A DNA stretch of 64,000 nt from Boswellia sacra. Its lineage: Eukaryota; Streptophyta; Magnoliopsida; Sapindales; Burseraceae. Shown piece after piece: positions 10,374-22,834 of this stretch. A model generated the notes under the pieces. That model worked only from the letters and a program-made list of their open reading frames with translations, was not told the DNA's origin and searched no databases. A program made the translations under genes and the position numbers. How positions within the stretch are numbered: position 1 is the stretch's first letter; every line of letters starts with the position of its first letter. Location of the stretch: assembly GCA_013180625.2 (NCBI GenBank), contig SNVD02011469.1:310001-374000 (forward strand). Direction: 5' to 3'.

Positions 10374-13300
10374 ATGGCAGTAGAGATGTTAGAATATTTG
10401 ATCTTTGCATTTCTTGGTATAGTAGCTTTTACAGTGCTGGTTCATGCGCAGAGTCAATCAGGTTTCAATAACTCTTATCTTTAAGTATCAATCTCATTGT
10501 TATTAACCAACTACATGCTAAGATATCTTCTTCTTCTTCTTCCTCTTCTTTTTTTTTTTTTTTTTTTTTGGCTATCCTATTCTCTGCAGGCTTTGTTAGC
10601 ATAGATTGTGGAATACCAGAGAGTTCCAGCTATGCTGACAAGAAAACAGGCCTAAATTACACATCAGATGGAGCATTCATTGACTCTGGTGTAAGCTATA
10701 ACATATCACCAGAATACAACAGTAGCACCCTTGAACAACAATTCTTGAATGTTAGAAGCTTCCCTTATGGAGTAAAACATTGCTACACTCTCACACCTGC
10801 AAACAGCAATAGTAAGTTTTTGATTAGAGCAAGATTCATGTATGGAAATTATGATGGCAGAGGGAAAGTACCAAGTTTTGATCTAGTTCTTGAAGCTGAT
10901 GTGTGGGATTCCGTGGAACTAGAAGATGCATCAACTATTGTTACCAAGGAGATTATCCATCTTCCTCAGAAAAATTTTATTTATGTGTGTCTTGTAAACA
11001 CAGGCTCTGGAACACCATTCATTTCAGCATTAGAATTAAGGCCCTTGCTGAATTCCACCTATGAAACTGAATCAGGATCACTAATACTTTTTCAGCGGTG
11101 GGATTTTGGTTCAATCACCAATGAAACTTTCAGGTGAGTCAGTTTTACATATGAATTTAATTAATTTGGTAAGTTGAATCCAGGATAGTAGATAAAATTT
11201 TTCCATGTAGGTACAAAGATGATGTTTATGATCGCATATGGTCACCTGGTAGCCTCAACAATGTTGCAATCATTAGTAACCGGTTAAAAGTTGAATCCCT
11301 GGACGATTTCCTACCACCCTCTGCTGTAATGCAGACTGCTGTGGTACCAGCTAATGGTAGCAACACCTTGAAGTTTGGTTGGAAGCCTAGGGATCCAAAA
11401 TCCAGATATTATGGATACTTCTACTTTGCAGAGCTTGAAGATAACCAAGACAATCAGCCTAGAGAAATGACCATTTATATAAATGGAAGGAACTGGTATG
11501 GACCTGATGTTTTCCAATACTTGTACGCAAACACAATATACAGCACAACACCCATAACTGAAGAAAAAATTGAGTTCTCTATCAACACAACTAGAAATTC
11601 AAAACTACTGCCCATCCTCAATGCCGTTGAGATATATCAGGCAAAAGAATTCCGACAATTGCTGACTGACTCACAAGATGGTATGCTCTTCTAGACAATC
11701 ATTTTTATGATGACACTAGTTTTTACTTTTTATTATCTTTACTTCTTGTTTAAGCATTAGATCACTTCTCTAATTTGTTACTGCCCTATGCATTTAGTTG
11801 AGGCAATAAAGAATATCAAGTCAAAATATGGGGTGAAAAGAAATTGGCAAGGAGATCCATGTGGCCCTAAAGCTTACCTGTGGGAGGGTCTCAATTGCAA
11901 ATACAATGATGATGGACCACCTGGAATCATATCCCTGTAAGTTTACACCTTTAAAAAAGCATCCTAATTTCTTAGGCTTTATTTGCACCTAGCGGTTTGA
12001 CAAAATTATTTATGCAGAAACTTATCAACAAGTGGATTGTCCGGGGAGATATCTCCATACATGTCCAGTCTGAGATCAATAAAAATTCTGTAACCATCTC
12101 AATCCCACATGAAACTCTAATTTTTCAACCTACCAATGGTGGGAACCAAGTCAACTTAACATTTTCCTTGACCATTTCAGGGACCTATCGAACAATAATT
12201 TGATGGGACCGGTACCTGATTTTCTATCACAGCTATCATTTTTGACAGAGCTGTAAGTTAATCAAGTTTATAACCCATAAGCAAAGTTTCCTACACAGAG
12301 GATCACATTTACCATCTTTTGCAGAAACCTTAGAGGAAACAAACTGGAAGGTTCAGTTCCAGCTGGACTCATGGAAAAAAAGAAGAATGGTTTGATGTCA
12401 CTAAGGTCTACTTTCTGTCCGAAGTTCTGGATCAATTTGAATACAATTCATTATTAGGAGTGTTATTAGCATTTTCTGTTTCCAATCCCAGAAACCATTT
12501 TGTGATGTAGCTGCGAATTATTAGAAATAACAATAGTATCTTTTGACACTGGACTTGTCATTATTTAAAGGGTTACATTAACTGCCATTATCATCTGTTG
12601 ATTCTAGTGTGGAAGGAAATCCAGACCTTTGTCCTGATGTCTCTTGCCCAAGAAGGAAAAAGTTTATTGTTCCAGTAGTGGTGTCGGTCGTTGCATTTTT
12701 TGTTTTCTTAATTGCAACTGCTATTTTATGGAGGCTTAAAAGGATGAAAGAAGGTATGAAAACCACTTCAAAAATTATTTAAGTCTTGAAAGCTATACAT
12801 TAAATATATTACTATTACTCTTACTATTATTCTTATGAGTTTTTTAACAGTTCGGAGGAAGAAAGGATCATTGAAGTTGAAAAATCAAAGGTTCACATAC
12901 TCTGATTTGGTGAAGATTACCAATAACTTTGAGAGGGTTCTTGGGAAGGGAGGATTTGGAACAGTTTACCATGGCTACTTAGATGATACTCAAGTAGCTG
13001 TGAAGATACTCTCCAAATCATCAGTTCAAGGATTTCAGCAGTTTCAAGCTGAGGTATGTAAAGCAACTTGTATAGAAACTTTTGAACTTTTTCAAACAAA
13101 ACTGACAGAAATATGGCTTTTTCTTTACAGGTCGAACTTCTGATGAGAGTCCATCATAAGAACTTGACAACCCTTGTTGGATATTGTGACGAAGCCACCA
13201 CCATGGGGTTGATCTATGAGTTCATGGCAAATGGAAACTTACGAGAACATCTAATAGGTTGGTTTTTACGTCATTCAGTTTACTTCTATAAAGTTTTAAG

Positions 13301-14551
13301 TGTAGGGGACGTCAAATAGGTCGTATGATTAAAATCGCATCATTTTTTAATAAATTAAACATGACAAAAGATAAGAATGTATAATATAAATAAATACAAA
13401 ACAGTTACCAAATTAGTACAATAAGTAAAAATATAATTTCTCATTCATATTATCAATAATTTCACATCACTACTTTAATTATATAAACCATTTGATATCT
13501 CTGTTTAACCTCCATTTGGAGATCTTTGGACCATCAAAATGAATACTATGGCTTATACATTTTTTTAATGGATGCAGAAGATGATGCAAATATCCTGAGT
13601 TGGGAAGGTAGACTTCGTATAGCAACAGAGGCTGCACGAGGTTAAGAAGAATAATGATCCACCATAGATGTTTTAATTCTGATTTTCTACCAGAAGTACT
13701 ATGTTTGTAATGAAGTGAATTAATATGATTGAATTTGAAATGTAGGATTGGAGTATCTCCACAGTGGTTGCAAACCGCCCATCGTCCACAGAGATGTAAA
13801 GTCGACAAACATATTATTGAATGAAAATTTCCAAGCCAAATTGGCTGATTTTGGCCTCTCCCGAACTTTTCCAGTTGACGACGGAACTCATGTGTCTACA
13901 AATGTTGCTGGCACCCCTGGTTACCTCGACCCTGCGTAAGTAAAACTTTTATTGTTATAGCTATCACTTTTCGAATTAGAAGATTCAACTTTTGTCACTA
14001 CACACCCACAAGTTTAAAGCTACAGAAAGCCTTTATTATAATCTCAAATTTTATAAGGATTGTATAAAAAGAAACTAAGTTTCATGGTATATTAGAAATT
14101 AACAGACTCATTCTATGCATATTGGCCTGGCAGGTATTGTAGATCAAATCAGTTAACAGAGAAAAGTGATGTATATAGCTTTGGAGTGGTTATCTTAGAG
14201 ATAATCACAGGTAGACCTGTGATTGAAAAGAATTCTGACCTTGAGAGCACTCATATAAGTCAATGGGTGAGTTCCATGCTACCAGAGGGGGATATTAAAA
14301 ATATTGTTGATCAGAGATTACAAGGAAATTTTAGCATCAACTCCGCCTGGAAAGCTGTAGAAATATCTATAGCTTGTGTTTCTCCAACTTCAGCCAAAAG
14401 GCCAACCATGAATCAAGTAGTGATGGAATTGAACGAGGCTTTAGCCATTGAGATAGCTCGCAAGAATGTGGGCCAAGAGACTAAATCAAATGATTCTATT
14501 TTTTCTATCAATTTGAATCTGGATACTGATATGTCTCCCGGAGTGAGATAG
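10374..14551 (+). CDS. RLK-A: malectin-like/LRR receptor-like Ser/Thr kinase (LRR-I family), intact
   Basis: Predicted exons are 10374-10461, 10590-11133, 11211-11680, 11798-11936, 12018-12089, 12181-12252, 12325-12405, 12608-12753, 12851-13053, 13131-13257, 13578-13640, 13746-13935 and 14134-14551. They sum to 2,613 nt (870 aa) with all phases continuous. Order of parts: signal peptide (about 1-27, ending VHAQS), malectin-like domain (about 30-370), LRR region (about 390-485, exons 5 and 6 one repeat each), membrane helix (about 508-530), kinase (about 565-840). Catalytic landmarks are the glycine loop GKGGFG (569-574), Lys589, HRD Asp685 and DFG Asp703. One oddity is DPA where the APE-type motif normally ends in Glu (Ala732; RLK-B has Glu). 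The family (IOS1, SIF and MEE39 are examples) sits at the plasma membrane and acts in immunity, symbiosis or development; the ligand is unknown. Activity is likely but that substitution needs testing. Confidence 0.9.
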
Positions 14552-15084
14552 TATTTTCTCAAATATTTCCTATTTCATTATGTATGCACGCATATGTTCT
14601 CTGGATTTTAGACCTTTTTCTACCTTAGTTATTGTGTCTCCAAGGAAAGCAAAGAAGCAGGCAAATTTTTGAATGCTTTGATTAATATACCTTTTCTGAA
14701 AAAGAAAAATGAAGTCTTAAGCATGAACTCATGAACTTCCTTTTTGATCTGATATATACATGTGTGTCAAGTAATAATTTCTCGACCATTGTTGTAAGTT
14801 AATTGGAGTATGACATTACATAAAAACTTGAAGAAATGGAAAAATGAATGTGCACTCGAATTTTTCAGACACAGCCCAGCTGCTGCTGCTGCAATTTTTG
14901 GTCACTTTCAACTGCAGAAAAATAATGAAAGCAGAAAATTACGTAGTGATATATGTTTCAGACAATCTTATCAGTTCAATTTAACGTTACAGATTATGTC
15001 CCAATGGTTTAGCTCCTCTGCTATCAGATTATATATAACATCCCAATACCCTATTTTTTGTTTTAAGTTCATGTAAATTATTAT
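14552..15084. other. Downstream region of RLK-A
   Basis: This is the 3' untranslated and flanking sequence of RLK-A. A short frame at 14,810-15,076 has no recognisable domain. Nothing else is supported. Confidence 0.4.
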
Positions 15085-16292
15085 TGTAGGCATGTAGATA
15101 TTAAAATGTTAGAATATTAGTGTTGGGGACTCATGTGAAAATTCTAGAACTAGAGGCCCTAACAGAAAATATGTATACATATGTTTTCGTGTATAAGGAG
15201 AGGTTTTTAAGGCACTTTCTAGAATTCATTTTTTTTTCCTTTGCAAAACCCCAGCTCTCTCTCTTTTGGTGAGAACAAGGAAGAATTAGGAAGAAAGAGT
15301 TAAGAACTCATCTCTTTCCCCAGATTCTAGTACGGCCACATGAATTTCACTTTGCATTGTTATGTTATGAAGTGGTTTATGGTGCCTCTATCTCATGTAT
15401 GCTATGAAAACTTGCTGAAATTCATGATTTGTTATAAGTCGTGGAGGATTCAATTGATTCGGGTGATGATAGGAAGTTGAAATGATGTTTGAATCCAAAC
15501 TATGCAGAGTCTTTTTGCTGAGCAGCCCTTGATCCGAAAATTCTTAGTACTTCTAGAGTTACAATTTGGTTCTTGAATTTTTATAAGTGAAACTAGACAT
15601 GTTTAGAATTATATAGAACTTTGAATCACCTAAAAATTCGACTTTTACAATTTTTGGTGAATTTTTGAATCTGTTGGAATGAATTTGAATATCCTCCATT
15701 TCAAAACAGAGCATGGGGAACGAATTTTCTAAAAGAAATTTTTCCTTCATGAAACCCCCTGATTTTTGGTATGTGACATCGTGAGCATGTTTTCTTACTA
15801 ACTAAAAAGTTTCATGGTTTGTGAAGCTCTATAGGAATTGTTATGATTTTTTAAATTTGTGTTCATAAAACTGAAATTTTCAATTTTCTAAACAGAGTAT
15901 GTAAAATAAATTGCTCTTGATGGGTCTAGACTTGACAAAAACATTGTGATTTTTGAAGAGATGACTCTCATATATGTCTTTTAATGAGTTGAAAATTTTT
16001 GTAATGATTTGGCTATTGGTGAGATTTTTATAAATTTCCAAAATTATGCTGCTTAGTTTAAGAGACCTCTTAACAGAATTTGAAGTGTGTTAAACTAAAG
16101 GATTTCAAGGGGCATATGACCTCATTTTAATCCAATAATTTGCATGTGGTCTTTTATATGTATTTGAATGATTTTTGGAAGTTTTCGTAGAATTTCGCAA
16201 AGCATCAATTTCCAAAAAATCATCCAATCAAGTGTGCGTAGTGATAGGTTAGTAAGGAATTACATCTTGTTGTTGTGTTTGACGATCCTTAA

Positions 16293-17377
16293 GGGGCTGT
16301 TTGGTATGAGGAGTAGGAAAGTTGTGAATGGGAATTTAAATCCATTCCAGCGTTTGGTACACTTATTACTGTTGTAAACTCTGGCATGTCACTTTCCCAA
16401 GGGCTTCACATTACTATCCATCGGGGTTAATATCAATCCTGTCTAGATCTTGAGTTTCAAATTCCCGGCAATCTTAGTCCCGCCCCATCCAGTGAAAAAA
16501 CCCACTCCCCACCCATCTCTCTTCTCTCATCCCTTGTCTCTCACGCGCAATACCCACCCCCTACACATCTCTCTTCTCTTATCCCTCATCTCTACCGCAC
16601 AACACCCACCCACTACCTGTCTCTCTTCTCTCATCCCTCATCTCTCATTTCTTGAAGGTGGTGTGTGCACTTTCGGCTCCTTAGCGATGCTACTTGAGGT
16701 GGAAGGCATCAGCTTCTTGTGACGGTGGCGAGCGTGTAGCTAGATGGCAACCGTGGCAGTGGAAGGCTGAATTGATCTGCTTGTGGTGGATGCCTGGGTT
16801 GTGGAATTTCTGGGTTGTGTTGGCTGTGAGTGGTGGGTGCCGTGGGTTTGAAAATTTTAATTCATTGTATTTTCCTGATTTGGGTGGCTATGATGAGTGG
16901 TGTGACCCATGGGTTTGGAGAAAACAGAGGGAGAGGGAGATGAAGAAGAGAGAAGAAGGGGGAAAAAAGGATAAAAAAGAAAAGTTTGACTGAAAAGTGA
17001 TTATAGGCAAAGAAATAGGAATTTTTTTAATAATATAACATTTGTAACAATATATATAATCATTAATATATTAAATAAAATTAACATATATATTTATTAA
17101 AAATTTTAATTATAAAATTTAGTAACATATTAAATAAAATTAATACATTTATTTATTGAAAGAATTTTATTTATAAAATATATTATCATATTAAATAAAA
17201 TTAACACATTCCATTCCTATGTATAACCAAACACAATAATCTGATTATAAAGATAAGATTTCTATAGTTAACCAAACATAGTAATGTTAGTTTCCCAGAC
17301 ATCAAATTCCTATAATCACTTTCCCAGTATTCTAAATCCCATTCCCAAGATTCCTACCCCTTGTACCAAACAGCCCC
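16293..17377. mobile_element. Tourist-like (PIF/Harbinger-type) element nested in LTR family B
   Basis: It has perfect 14-bp terminal inverted repeats (GGGGCTGTTTGGTA at 16,293 and its complement ending at 17,377). TAA stands on both sides (16,290-16,292 and 17,378-17,380). The sequence on either side lines up without a gap with the family C LTR, so the element is a later insertion. The 1,085-bp interior has a GC-richer section (16,450-16,990) with short open frames and no recognisable transposase. It is probably non-autonomous. Confidence 0.85.
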
Positions 17378-17589
17378 TAAGTGAGTTTTGATGAATTCTA
17401 GGTTGACATAAGGATCTTACAATAGAACTCGATCAGGTAAGTAAGTTAAAATTAATTCTAAGGATACAATAGATTGAATGTTTGATTATAAGAGGTGTTA
17501 TTCCATGTGATTATGTGAATATAAATGTTATGTTGACTGAAACACTATGTGTGATGGAACTAAAACTTAGTTGTGAGTTTATACATATG

Positions 17590-18155
17590 AATTTGTAATT
17601 GTGCCTATGGCTTTGATGTGTTTATACATGGAATTGTGTCTATAGCTTTGGTATGTTATGGCACAGAATTGTATATAAGGTTGATATGTGAATGGCATGG
17701 AATTGTGCTTAGGATTTGATACATGAATGGCATGGAATTGTGCCTACGGCTTTGATATGTGATTGTCCGAAATTGTGCTTAAGGCTTTAATATGTAATGG
17801 CCTGGAAATGGGCATATGGCCTTTATGTGTGATGGAATGAAACTTGTGCATATGTATTGATATGTGAAATGCTATGAAAGTGTTGATTCATGCCTAATGC
17901 CTTGGGGACCAAATTCTGTTTTGAATGAATTGTGCACAAGGGCCACCTCTTGAAATTATGTGGGAGCTACCTCTTGAGAGTCATAGAGACTGCAAAGTGC
18001 CACACACAATGCAAAGTGTCACGTGTAGACCGTATTGATTAATACTATGAGGGCCATCTCTTAAGATTGTATGGGGGCCACCTCTTGAAGGTTATGAAAA
18101 CCACAAAGTGTCACACACAATACAAAGTGACACATATCGAGTATTGTGATTGATT
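17590..18155 (+). repeat. Short tandem repeats inside LTR family B
   Basis: Between 17,590 and 17,850 a degenerate unit of about 50 bp with GGCATGGAATTGTGCCTA recurs about five times. At 17,940-18,155 two units of about 108 bp start with GGGCCACCTCTTGA or GGGCCATCTCTTAA and contain ACACACAATGCAAAGTG. Family C carries the reverse complement of both types (20,995-21,370). Confidence 0.7.
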
Positions 18156-18959
18156 GAGTGAGGAGAGGTCTGGACCATATGTTTCCTAGTGTAGGATTCA
18201 GTAGCATAGATCCGGTATCACCCATATTGTCAGACTAGTCTCAGATTTGTGAAGATATGTGTAATATGTCTCTAAGGCCACCTTGAAATGTGATAAGTAT
18301 GTATGGGTGTGTAAGAGCATAAAATAGCCTAAGAAAGGCAAGTGAGGCAGAACATTTGTGCAGGCATGCATGCAAAGTTGCGCTCTTTGCCGATTTACAA
18401 ATTTTAGATAGAATGTTGGCGTAGGCGCACAACATAGATGGCGTAGGAGCACAATTCCTTTTTCTGAAATTCACGTTGAGGCAAAAACTTTGCACAGGCA
18501 CGCGATCCCCGTTGTGTAGGAGCACGATTTTTGTTATATAGGATTGGATTTTTTGACTTGTATGACAAGTAATCACTCATAAATTGTGTTTAAAATGGGT
18601 TTTCCTTTAATTTGTAATGTGTTTGGATAATTCAAGCTTACTTACTGAGTTATACTCATTAGTCTATTGTGCTCCTCAGATGGCCGATAGGCTACAGCTT
18701 ATTTGGAGGATCTTTTGACATGGTGATGACAGAGTTTCCTTGGTAACTATGTGTCTGCTATATCATCATTATTTTGTTTATCATTGTTTTGATTTTTTTG
18801 AGTTATTGTTGTAAATATTATGGTATCATAGTTATCAGTTGTTAGGAACTCTGATTTAGAAATAAAATATGCTTCTATTTGCTATAGTTCCTAGCTAAAA
18901 GATGATGAATGAATGTCATTAGTTGCACTCAGGACCAGTTAGGTATCCGAGGTGTGACA

Positions 18960-20155
18960 TTATATGCAACTATTATATCCTCCACATCCAGCGCTTATTG
19001 GCTATAATTTCTACTTGTAAATGATTGCAAAACACAAAAAGATGATAATTTTACAACTCATAAGAAAGCTGAACTTCCATAGAAAAACAAAGAAGAATGC
19101 AAAGGAATGCAAAAACAGGTTTTTGACCTTCAATTGTTCCAGAAGCACCACAATTATTTAACATTGAAATGCAAGAAAAATGGAACTGCACACAGATTAA
19201 TGTGCTACATACAGATTAAATCAGTTTTACATAATTTAGAATCGGATTAATTAACGTTGGCCTTGCACTAAATAGTTTCTTCTACACTTGCAAGACATTA
19301 AATTAAAATTTCTTAATTAAGCATTTAGGTAAACAAATGGAAAGGCCATTGGAGAAAATTGTTTTGGGTCATGATATACTCATCTGACTACTTTGTATCT
19401 AGCATGTAAACTAATTGTTCATACATAAAATGAATAAAAGAACTAAATGGACTTAAATTCTATCATATGAAACTAATCACTGCTAAGTATGCTCTTCTCC
19501 TCTAATATATCTAGGAGTATCACCCAGTTAAACAGGAGACCTTCTAAAATCTAATGAAGAAATAGGCTAAAAACAATGGTAGTCAGTGTCCATGAATTAT
19601 TCAAAGATGAAGTAAGAGATCTATTTCCCATCAATGTATTAAAAGTTGAAAATCTGTTGATGGCAAATCTATGACAAGTAGCCATGAAGTCAAACAACAT
19701 GAAGAAGTGGTCTAGTACATAGTTTAGCACCTCCACAGAGTTATCATGCATGAAACCTTCAAATTATGATGTTGACAATTTAGTTGAACTGCATTCAAAA
19801 TTATGTTGTTTAGCCTAAAATGGCAGTAGACAATTTTTTTGATTTGTTCAACCCGAAAGTTTCTAATATGTCAACTAGCCATGTGGAAATTGAATTTCCT
19901 TTCTTCTTCTCTTTTTTTTTCGTTTTGCTTTTTTTTTTTTTTATCCTTAACATACTCATTTGTGTCTTTAGTTCTTAAAAGCTTCAATATCTACACACCC
20001 CAATTTTATTTCTTCCTAGGAAAAACTTTCTTTTGTTTCAAATATTTGTGCATAGGTAATTTAATAGAAAAGATTTATTGTCAACACCATGATAAGTACT
20101 GATTAGTTCTTTTAATAGATATTTACTCATTCTCAAGGTTGTTAATGTCACACCC
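18960..20155. other. Spacer between inverted LTR copies B and C
   Basis: About 1.2 kb of AT-rich DNA lies between two related LTRs in opposite orientation. It contains T-rich runs near 19,910-19,940. Frames at 19,551-19,751 (-) and 19,839-20,102 (+) have no recognisable domain. No gene is supported. Confidence 0.5.
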
Positions 20156-22834
20156 CGAATCCCAAAGGATTCTGAGTGCAACTATTAATATTCACTCATA
20201 ATATATAATTAAGAAATAAGGCAAACGAAAGCAGTACTTTTATTAATAGACTTAAGTTTCCCAACAACTAACAACTACAATCCAAAATTATATACAACTG
20301 TAACTCAAACAAATCAAAATAATGAAAAGAAAAAATAATATTGATGCAGCGGACAAATAGTAGCCAAGGGTACTCTATCGTCGCTATGCCAAAATCCTCT
20401 GAACTTACTGTAATCTATCAATCACCTGAGGTATACAACAGACTAATGAGTATATACTCAGTAAGCAAGCTAGGTTAGTGCATTTACAAATAACAATGAA
20501 GATAATTAATCATTTGTAATCATTACTTCTCTTACAAGCAACCAATTTCTTGTCACACAAGCCATACAAATAGTACAAACGTAACAAAGGTTGCGCTCCT
20601 GTGCAAGGGATATTGCACGCCTACGCGAAGTTTGTCTTTGTGCAAATTATGACAATAGGAGCTGTGCTCCTGCGCCATATAGTCTATGCTCTAGCATAGA
20701 GTTTCTGTCTAGAACGTTTTGGATCGACTAATATTGCACTCCCACACAACAAGACTTGCGCTCTTGCGCCATATCTCTATCTAATAAGTCTCCACTAGGC
20801 CAATTTCCTTCTTTATGCATCAATACACATACTTTTCTTACTAATCACATATCAAATTCAACCTTAAGGACTTAAATCAATTATTATCATAAATTAAGGC
20901 TAGTCTAACAATCCAGGTTATACCATGCCTATGCTACCGAATCTCATTGAAGAAAACACATAGTTCAAACCTCCTCTTATTCAGTTATTTACAATGGTTT
21001 GCACGTGATACTTTATATTATGTGTGACACTTTGCGGTCTCTAGGACTCTAAAAAGGTGGCCCCCACATAATTTCAAGAGGTGGCCCTCGTGACATCAAT
21101 CATAATGGTCTGCATGTGGTACTTTGTGATTTTTTATACTTTCAAGAGATGGTCCCCACAAAATCTCAAGAGGTGACCCCCATGCCATCATTCACTCAAT
21201 AAAAACTTGGTCCCCAAGGCTATATGCATGAATCATCACTTTCATGGCATAGCACATATCATTTTCAATGCACAATTTCACGCCATCACATCTCAAGTCA
21301 TATGAACAATTTCAATACCATCACATATCAATGCCATCACATATCAAAGCCATAGGCACAATTTCACAATCAACCTTCCACTCAACACATAAGTTTCATA
21401 TTTATATAAGCATATGGAAGAACACACATAGCATAAACAATAAGATATCTATTATGCCCTCAGATAGGAGTCTAGCTTTACTTATTGGTTAGACTTCATT
21501 TCAAGGTTCTTATTTCAACCTAGAAATCATCAAAATTTCTGTAAGGATCATCAAACACAATAAGCAAAAAGATGACGCCTTTACTAACTTGACACTATAC
21601 ACGCTTGGTTGGATGATTTGTAGAAAGATGATGCTTGTCTCAACTCTCACAAAATTTATGTGGAGATCAATTATACATATATAAAATACCTCATGCAAAT
21701 TATCAAATCAAAATGAGGTCATATACCCCTTCAAACTACTTAGTTTTGCACAACTGCAAATTCTATCTGTGAGGTCTCTTAGACTGAGCAGCATTACTTT
21801 AAAAATTCATAAAAGCCCTAACAATGATCAAATCATTACAAAAATTTTTAGTCTAGTAAAAGACATATATATGATTCATTACTTCAAAATCACAACTTTT
21901 TGTTGAGTTTAGGTCTGTCAAAAGCGATTGTTTTGCTTACTCTATTTTGAAAATTGAAAATTTCATATTTGCAAACACCATTTTGAAAAATCACAACAAT
22001 TTCTACAGAGCTTCAAAAACTATGAAACTTTTCAGCTTATAAGGAAAAATGTTCAAGATTTCACATACCAAAAATCAAGGGTTTTTATGAAGGAAAAGTC
22101 CCTCATATAAAATTTGTTCCCCATGCTCTCTTTTGAAATAGGGGATTTCCAAATTCGGTTCTATAGAGTTCAAAAATTCACCAAAATTTACATACTTCAA
22201 ATTTTTAAGTGAATGAAAATTCTAAATGATCTTGAACATTCTACTTTAACATATAAAAATTTTAGCACCAAAATGAAACCCTAGAATTTCTAGAAATTTT
22301 TGGATTATCAACTGCTCAATATAAGGCTCTGCAGAATTTAGGACTCAAGCATTACCTATAACTTCCTAACATCATCCAAACCATTTGAATCTTTCTTGAA
22401 TTATTATAAATCATGATTTCCAGCAAGTCTCATAGCATACATGGCATAAAAGCACCATAAACCACTTCTTAACACAACAATTTATAACAAAAAGTCATGT
22501 CTAAATACTAGAAATTGGAGTTAAGGGAATGAATTCTACCTCTCTCCTTCTAGCTTCTTCCACTTCTCCTCCAATTCTTGAAGCAAAGAAAGTGAGCTAG
22601 GGGTTTTTGAGAATAAGGGAAGAAAATGAATTCTCTAGAAATGCCTAAACCCCACCCCTTATATATAGAAACACATACACAATTTCAAGTTAGGCCTCAA
22701 GTTTCTTAATCATTCAATTGTACCCTTCAACATTTAATTCATTTTCATGACACTTAGGTGCACCCACACAAGCAATAATATACATGCACTATACATAAAT
22801 AAGGGTATGACCACTCACTAATTGAGATGTTACA
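20156..22834 (-). mobile_element. Solo LTR, family C (close relative of B), minus orientation
   Basis: On the + strand it runs from TGTCACACCCCGAAT (20,156) to GAGATGTTACA (22,834). Read on the - strand it therefore starts TGTAACATCTC and ends GGTGTGACA, both typical of plant LTRs. The flanks GTTAA and ATTAG share only the central TTA, so the target duplication is doubtful or decayed. The element is 2,679 bp with no coding domain. It lies about 280 bp upstream of the pseudogene 2 start codon and could have replaced its promoter. Confidence 0.75.

Larger units (their letters stand above)
15085..18959 (+). mobile_element. Solo LTR, family B, with a nested Tourist-like insertion
   Basis: The right end is clear (GGTGTGACA at 18,959). 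The left end near 15,085 (TGTAGG) is diverged and uncertain, and no clean 5-bp duplication was found. The order of parts matches the inverted family C element at 20,156-22,834. A TATA-like run and CTCTCTCTTTT lie near 15,190-15,270. One diverged unit of the 142-bp repeat is at 18,157-18,245. Without the nested element (16,293-17,377) it is about 2.8 kb, close to the 2,679 bp of family C. No gag or pol is present. Confidence 0.65.

Noticed and set aside
16450..16993. Two overlapping open frames inside the Tourist-like element
   Set aside because: Low-complexity Pro/Ser or Trp/Gly-rich, overlapping, no transposase motif and no splice partners.
15085..22834. B and C as the paired LTRs of one retrotransposon with a 1.2-kb interior
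   Set aside because: They are inverted relative to each other and the interior has no retrotransposon coding or primer site.
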